From positions 1,055,918 to 1,119,917 of the forward strand of contig CAJNDS010002590.1 of the NCBI GenBank assembly GCA_905221605.1: DNA of 64,000 bases. Direction: 5' to 3'. Position numbers and translations under genes: made by a program. This document shows, piece by piece, positions 59,501 to 64,000 of the stretch. Origin of the DNA: Symbiodinium natans (taxonomy: Eukaryota > Sar > Dinophyceae > Suessiales > Symbiodiniaceae). Within the stretch, counting starts at the first letter, position 1, and each line of letters opens with the position of its first letter. The notes beneath the pieces were generated by a model, which was not told the DNA's origin, did not search any database, and saw only the letters and a list, made by a program, of their open reading frames with translations.

Positions 59501-62500
59501 TCATCGAAAATTCACCATCACGTCACGAGGGCATCATCAACCTCATCAGAAAATCATCAGCTCCAAAATCATTGCGAGAACATCAGCATCTGAACCATCA
59601 TTCGAGAATCATCGGCAAATCATCACCACCTCACACGGTCATCATCAGCCTCATCAGAAAACTTTCAGAAGTATCATGACATTTCTGATGCAATTGCCAC
59701 ATGAACAAACTGAACCATGATGTATCTTGCCATGTTTGTCAGAACTTTTCCTGGCTTCTTTATTTTGCACATACATCTGCAGAGCTCAACCCCGCCCAGC
59801 CCTTGGCCAACCCAAAACCCAAAACTCTTGACCAACCCAAATACCCGAATCAGACATGATAACTTGCCTGAACCCAGACACGCTTTAAAAAACTATAGTG
59901 CACCTTTCCCGTCAGCCATGGCTTTACGTTTCGTCGTTGCTCGGCCAAGGTGCATCTTCACAATGGCCCGGATGGAGTTTCCATGGGCAGCTACAAAGAC
60001 CGTCCTCGGAAGTGTGGAATCAGTGCCTCCTGGCTACAAAGATGCTACAGTACATCTGCATCGGACGCCAGTGGAGTCAAGGATCTTTCCCTGCTTCAAG
60101 GCCGGGGCAATGGTCTCCTCCCAGTATGGCATGACCTCCAGAAAAGAGCGCATGGGATCAAGGTTGGTTCATCTTTCTTGCCACCCATCTAGCAGGGCTG
60201 GTTCATCTAAGACCTTCATTTCTCGAGTTCTCGACCGGATTGTGGACATGTGGGCATCCTGGAACTATACTCGTGTCTACCTTTCATAAGTGTAAGTACT
60301 GCGGCTTCTGTCAAAATACGTAACAAGCTTCGGCCCAAGCTGCTCGTGCGATGGTGTCCTTCAGGCACTCCGTGTCCGGAACATCCTGCAGACAACGCGC
60401 GAAAGGCACGCGAGAGAACAGCTTATAGCATTCGGCGACCACTCGGTGCCTTGGGGTCCAAAGCTGCATACTTGGCCTCATGGCACGGGTGGTACTTGTT
60501 CTCCTGCACACTCGGGCAGCAAGGTGCCGAGAAACATGAATGACGCATGCAACACTTCTTGAGGATCACACGCCGATCACTCACCACAGTCGCGCCCTCG
60601 AAAGCTTCGATTGTACCCTACACTGTCCCTAAGATACGAACCCAAAAATCACAAGGTCATCTCTGGAAATGACTTTCCTCTCAACTACAGGAGCCTTCTC
60701 CAGCACCGGTGGCGGAATGTCAAAGGACCGACGCCAGATCTGAACTTGCTCCGCGCCATGCTTCACGACCTGCGGCTCCGTGACTTTAAGCGCATCGCCT
60801 GCTTATCCCTGACAACACGCCGGTGCTCACCCACATCTCATAGCTCAGAGCATGCTTGTTTGAGCGGCTACTCTAGCACCCCATCAACAAGAGACCTCAT
60901 ATGAGCTCATCTTCATCCCTTGAGGCCAGCACTGTCTCCTTCTTGTCGAGTCCTGCAAAGCAGATCCCAATCACCCCCCTCACATTGAAGGCAAGCTGCA
61001 GCTGTGAAAAACTACAGTGAGACAGGCCCATAGGCCTAGGCCAAAGGGGGCCTGTGTCAAAGAGACCCCCGTGCTCCTGTGAGTCCGCCGTACATGCGCT
61101 CGTTCAGGCGCCAGGTCTTGCTCACAGGGACATAGAGTTGGTCGGCCGCCTTCCGTTGCAGAAGGCCAGTGGCGCAGAAAGCCCACAAGCTCTCTCACAA
61201 GGCTTCAGATCTTGGAGGAGTTGGAGGGGCACACAGCGCTTTAATCCACAACAGGACCTTTGTCCAACACTGAGTAGGAACGCCGGAACTTGTGAAATCA
61301 TTACATGCTTTCACCGCAGGAACACAAACAAAGCAGCCAGCCCCATGAAATTCCCAAGGAAGTACCGCTCCAAGAGACCTCCAAGGCGAGGTTGCACGTC
61401 TTGATGGCACCTTTTCGTTGGGACAGGGGCCCCACAGCTCAAGTGTTGAGGTTCCGCGGGTTTCAGGCTGATCGGGGTCTCGAAACCGAGGTTGCTTCTC
61501 GAAGCATTTCTCGGGTGGGCTGTGCCTTGCTAGAGAACTTCCCTAGGCTCTTGATCCATCCCCTGCACTTGAGGCTGACTTTTGCGCAAGACGTGTGGCT
61601 TCTAATTACCTCTCAGGCTTCGCAACGCCGCGAGCCAAATCCCCATCCGAACCCTCTGGACCCTCTGCACATCTCTGCACATAACACTCTTGAAAGTCCT
61701 TACCGGGGCACGCTTGAGGTACGATGTGAACGCCAGGTCAATCTGCAGGCCCTCGGCCTTGACAAGAAGATTGAGGGTCATTGGATGGCGTGAAACTTGC
61801 CAGGACCCACTAAGGAAATCCGTAGGAAGTACAACCAAAAAGTAGAAACATAGATCACAGAGAACAAGCATGTACTCGGCACACATAATTGCTGTACCCT
61901 GCTGCAGAAAGTCCACAGGCCATGTTGCAAAAAGTTTGACAGACATCGCGCTGCAATTTCTGGGTAGCTTTCGGCAAGTGGTGACACACCTCTTCAGCAT
62001 TCAGTGCCATGGTGTTCTTGTTTCTGTCGCCTGAAAAAAGAAGCCTCTCAGAAGCTACCAGCAAAGTTGGCATGCTCAGACCCTTAATTAGATAAGAAGC
62101 CCTGCGCAACCCGTAAGAACCAGATGCGCCTTGAGCAGCTCGCCCGCTCCCTTCGCCTCGCCCAGGCCCTTCTCGGAGAGGTCGACGTCCACCCAGCCCG
62201 TGAAGATGTTGGCCACGTTCCATCTCAATGCTGAGAGATATGCAGAGAATGGGTTCAGGGGGGGTTGCGGTGCAGCTTCAAACTCAACTACTGGCAGCCG
62301 TGAGCACCACGTCCCCCCTAGTCATTCTTTTTCCGAAACAGAGATTCCTAAACCTTTCAGAAGCCTTCCTGTCTTCCACATTCCCACCGAAGCACATCCA
62401 CCAAAGAACTATGTATAGGTGGAAGCGATGAGCTACCCGGGAACCACAAAGACATGTCGAGACATGTGGCTCGGACTCTCCGTGGCGTGAGAAAATCAGC

Positions 62501-62517
62501 GTGGCGTGCTTCGACAT
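56529..62517 (-). CDS. 2,3-bisphosphoglycerate-dependent phosphoglycerate mutase, complete 15-exon gene
   Basis: Interconverts 3- and 2-phosphoglycerate in glycolysis through a phospho-histidine. Exons (minus strand): 62517-62471, 62223-62130, 61757-61712, 61410-61379, 61149-61077, 60952-60927, 60769-60695, 60503-60450, 60385-60344, 60135-60086, 60004-59957, 57405-57361, 57078-57048, 56925-56857, and 56576 to at least 56532. Every junction keeps frame, giving about 260 residues plus a tail (family 247-254). Motifs in order: RHGES with the catalytic His (exon 1), FTGW, TSYLKR (exons 3/4), [33 protein letters not shown] with the second His (exon 11), [27 protein letters not shown] 62517 is the first Met before RHGES. 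Intron donors are GC (8), GA (4) and GT (2). The end is unsure: the last exon reads on to a stop at 56376, or is spliced near 56532. Donor choice for exons 6 and 14 could shift by a codon; exon 12 looks one residue short next to relatives. Confidence 0.9.
58220..59060 (+). repeat. 53-bp satellite array in phosphoglycerate mutase intron 11
   Basis: About fifteen direct units of a 53-base repeat, core GAGCATCAGCTGGCAGGTGT followed by CTTGGCCCGAGCGAGCAAG. For example CATCA(C/T)G starts at 58381 and again at 58434, exactly 53 bases apart. Units degrade to the right, with 10-25 base deletions after about 58660. Because 53 is not a multiple of three, the array is open in several frames on both strands; those reading frames are by-products. 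It lies wholly inside the 2.55-kb intron between 59956 and 57406. Confidence 0.9.
59108..59127. repeat. (CG)n dinucleotide run
   Basis: Ten consecutive CG dinucleotides, a self-complementary tract able to form Z-DNA or a hairpin. It abuts the inverted satellite unit. Confidence 0.9.
59131..59180 (-). repeat. Single inverted unit of the 53-bp satellite
   Basis: The sequence GCTTGCTCGGGCCAAGACAC onward is the reverse complement of the array unit (TTGGCCCGAGCAAGC and GATGAGCATCAGC read on the minus strand). Direct-orientation degenerate units resume after about 59190. A (CG)n run at 59108-59127 lies immediately to its left. Confidence 0.8.
59371..59680. repeat. ATCATCAGAAA-like degenerate repeat
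   Basis: Dense irregular repetition of TCATCA, ATCATCAGAAA and ACATCATC for about 300 bases, directly after the satellite array and still within mutase intron 11. A smaller patch of the same kind is at about 57838-57890. No fixed period was found. Confidence 0.7.
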
Positions 62518-62529
62518 GGCAAAGAGGCT

Positions 62530-62531
62530 CT
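62530..62531 (-). promoter_or_regulatory. Predicted spliced-leader trans-splice acceptor for phosphoglycerate mutase
   Basis: On the minus strand a pyrimidine-rich stretch (TTTTTCACGCCTCGGCCTCC) is followed by CAG, whose AG is 12 bases before the start ATG. Dinoflagellate nuclear mRNAs are known to receive a 22-nt spliced leader at such AGs. No TATA-like or other promoter signal was recognised. The site is inferred from position and composition only. Confidence 0.35.
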
Positions 62532-62831
62532 GGGAGGCCGAGGCGTGAAAAAGGTGTCGAGTCTAAGAGGCTGTTGGCCTCGAGCCGATGTGGCCAGCGT
62601 CAGTGCCCAGGCACAAGATCAACTCGCTTATCGTGCCAAGCGGCGAGGTGCAGAACCATAGTAACACGACATGCCCTGCTGAGGCAGCTATAGGTGCGAT
62701 TGTCAAGGCTGCCAAGACGTGAGAATTTTGTTACATTTCGGGCAAGCATTGACCATTCGCAATGGCTTATACACCCAAGCTTGTGTAGGCATTCACGGCA
62801 AAACGCGCATTGACAGAGGCTGTCGTTTGGT

Positions 62832-62906
62832 TTCGGCACAGCGTTCATTTTGTTAGCGCATGCTGGAGGAATGATACAGACCACCATCGCCATCCTGACC
62901 AACGAG
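62832..62906. repeat. Tandem-array spacer block D (partner 55673-55744)
   Basis: About 72 bases shared between the two spacers, with core GGAGGAATGATAC and CCATCGCCATCCTG and a 3-base indel. It sits roughly 320 bases upstream of the mutase start codon in the complete copy, so a regulatory role is possible but unproven. Confidence 0.7.
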
Positions 62907-63077
62907 TTCGCGCAGTCCGTATGTCGACATGTAGGAGGCAGAAGCTTGGGGAGGTGTCTTGGATTCGTGCACACCGCCTTGTTTTGAGGCCTGGAGCTAT
63001 TGAAATACGGACCCCAGGTCGGGGAGGACCTGTGGTGGTTGAAAAGGCACTCCCTTTCCTTCCCCCCCCCCCCCTTT

Positions 63078-63165
63078 CCTTTTTTTCTCTGCAGCACGAT
63101 GGGAAATGGCCTCCGGGCTCGGTCGATGTCCGGGAGGTCCCACGGGCGCGTGAACCACTCGAGTA
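63078..63165. repeat. Tandem-array spacer block T (partner about 55963-56035)
   Basis: Both spacers carry a pyrimidine tract ending TTTTCTCTCTGCAG or TTTTTTCTCTGCAG followed by related sequence around CTCG(T/G)TCGATGT. It resembles a plus-strand splice acceptor, but nothing plus-strand and coding was recognised after it. Identity is lower than in blocks C and H. Confidence 0.55.
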
Positions 63166-63199
63166 ATTAGGGGATTGCTTACTTCAAACACGGGCTGCG

Positions 63200-63330
63200 A
63201 CATCGCCCGAGCGTGGAGCAAAACCAGGTGTCAAATCAAGAGAGCGCTCTTGAACTGTTATCGCCACCTGTGAAGGTTGTGGAAAACGCAGTTCTCGCTC
63301 AGCAGCCATGACCTGCCAGAAAAGCGGCCT
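63200..63330. repeat. Tandem-array spacer block H (partner 56052-56186)
   Basis: About 130 bases starting ACATCGCCCGAGC and containing GGTTGTGGAAAA and CAGCCATGACCTGCCA match 56052-56186 with scattered substitutions and small indels. On the minus strand part of it looks like an exon (CAG acceptor, CAG then GTGGCG donor), but no known domain fits and the substitutions do not clearly favour a coding frame. Confidence 0.75.
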
Positions 63331-63439
63331 ATGATGTTCCCATCGGATGGCAATGCGCAATGTAATCACTCAACCCTCCCACATCCAAATCTTCTATCCA
63401 TCAGGACTGGGGTATTGGGATGTATTGGGTGACTGCACG

Positions 63440-63507
63440 TGGCCCGCATGACCTCATCGGGCCCGGGCCGGTATCCGCTGCCTGTTCAGCCGACCTGGCG
63501 TGCAAGG
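63440..63507. repeat. Tandem-array spacer block C (partner near 56285-56347)
   Basis: A run of about 45 bases around GGGCCCGGGCCGGTATCC and CCTGTTCAGCCGACCTGG is shared almost perfectly with the region just downstream of the other mutase copy. It lies between the stop of copy 2 and the start of copy 1, so it belongs to the intergenic spacer of the array. Function unknown; conservation may only reflect recent duplication. Confidence 0.75.
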
Positions 63508-63515
63508 CAAGGTGC

Positions 63516-63939
63516 TTATGACAGCTTTGGCTTTGAAAGCCATGTGTGGGCCTTCGTCTGGTTCTTCACAGCCTCTGCAGCTGCCTTGATCTTCTCCTCA
63601 GAAAGCCAGAGACAAATGGCTCTGCCGGAGCCGAATGCAAAGGGAATGTTGACCAGCTCGCGGCTACACTGCGCTGCGACTCCAAGGCAACAGCAGCACC
63701 CCCAAGCTTGAAGCCCCCTTTCGTCACGAAGGGCCATGGCCCCTATAGCAAACGATGCGAGGCCCCGGAGAAGCCCTGGAAACACCTCCGCCCCTACGAC
63801 CCTACGATGCAGAGCGATCCGTCCGCAGCCGCACCCAACGTACCACCCAAGACCCTCGGAGCCAAGCTGCTGCATCGCCGAGGTAGCGCCCGAACTTGAG
63901 CGGCTCCACGGCCAACGAGCTTGCGAGAGGCTTCAGGTC
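63516..63939 (-). CDS. Phosphoglycerate mutase, second tandem copy (3' exons only; gene runs off the right edge)
   Basis: Two exons match the last two of the complete copy 7.0 kb to the left. Exon 63939-63871 is identical over its 69 bases to 56925-56857 (carries KFGRYLGDA). Exon 63596-63516 matches 56576-56532 with one synonymous change (GCA for GCG) and carries [16 protein letters not shown], then a short tail ending at TAA 63518-63516. The intron between them (63870-63597) starts GC, ends AG, and has drifted from its partner by substitutions and indels. The tails differ between copies immediately after the shared KA codons, so the copies either end differently or are spliced differently. 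The exon equivalent to 57078-57048 would fall just beyond 64000. High certainty of identity; whether the copy is intact cannot be seen from this window. Confidence 0.85.
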
Positions 63940-64000
63940 CTCAGCCACAAGAGGCTCCATGCAGCATGCATGGGCTGGGTCTTCATGCTTACTTCGGCGA

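Noticed and set aside
59717-60289. 190-codon plus-strand ORF
   Set aside because: Antisense to four or five mutase exons and introns; no family similarity.
62600-63097. 165-codon minus-strand ORF upstream of mutase exon 1
   Set aside because: Crosses spacer block D and a C homopolymer and has no splice or family support; part of the intergenic spacer.

Overview
The window reads as nuclear DNA of a dinoflagellate, most likely of the Symbiodinium type; the genus is inferred. Direct signs are: (1) a conserved gene that can be rebuilt codon by codon only if 12 of its 14 introns start with GC or GA, with almost every intron ending AG followed by an exonic G; (2) seven short runs of the TTTAGGG telomere motif inside the sequence; (3) low gene density, many very short exons, and abundant homopolymer and microsatellite tracts. 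There is no bacterial operon structure, no rRNA or tRNA that I can support, and no recognisable reverse transcriptase, transposase or CRISPR array.

Recognised genes all lie on the minus strand. From the right edge: the last two exons of a phosphoglycerate mutase copy (63.5-63.9 kb), a spacer, then a second complete phosphoglycerate mutase gene of 15 exons (56.5-62.5 kb). The same spacer blocks recur downstream of it (55.7-56.3 kb), so this is a tandem array with a period of about 7.0-7.2 kb. Its longest intron holds a 53-bp satellite array with one inverted unit. Exons of the APC/C subunit CDC16/APC6 occur in protein order at 53.9, 47.4-46.8 and 27.5-27.1 kb. Between them lie a five-exon unknown gene (40.8-42.1 kb), a multi-pass membrane protein gene (33.6-35.0 kb) and a LETM1-like gene (31.2-32.0 kb). 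An alpha-amylase (GH13) gene lies at 12.5-13.75 kb, with two unidentified exons at 10.1-10.4 kb, and a Ser/Thr-rich exon at 19.4-20.1 kb. Plus-strand coding is only weakly suggested (44.9-46.15 kb).

The rest is mostly intron or intergenic DNA. It holds a 124-bp inverted-repeat element (39.6 kb) with partial relatives at 21.3 and 30.3 kb, a second 125-bp inverted-repeat element (35.7 kb), AT-rich pentanucleotide repeats (14.2 kb) and many C/G homopolymers.

The genes do not form one pathway: glycolysis, starch breakdown, mitochondrial or organellar inner-membrane function, and cell-cycle ubiquitination. Exon calls rest on protein motifs recalled from known families plus exact reading-frame continuity across splice sites; no alignment was run. 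Open reading alone is a weak guide here, because several attractive peptides fall inside introns of the recognised genes. Entries resting only on open reading are scored low.
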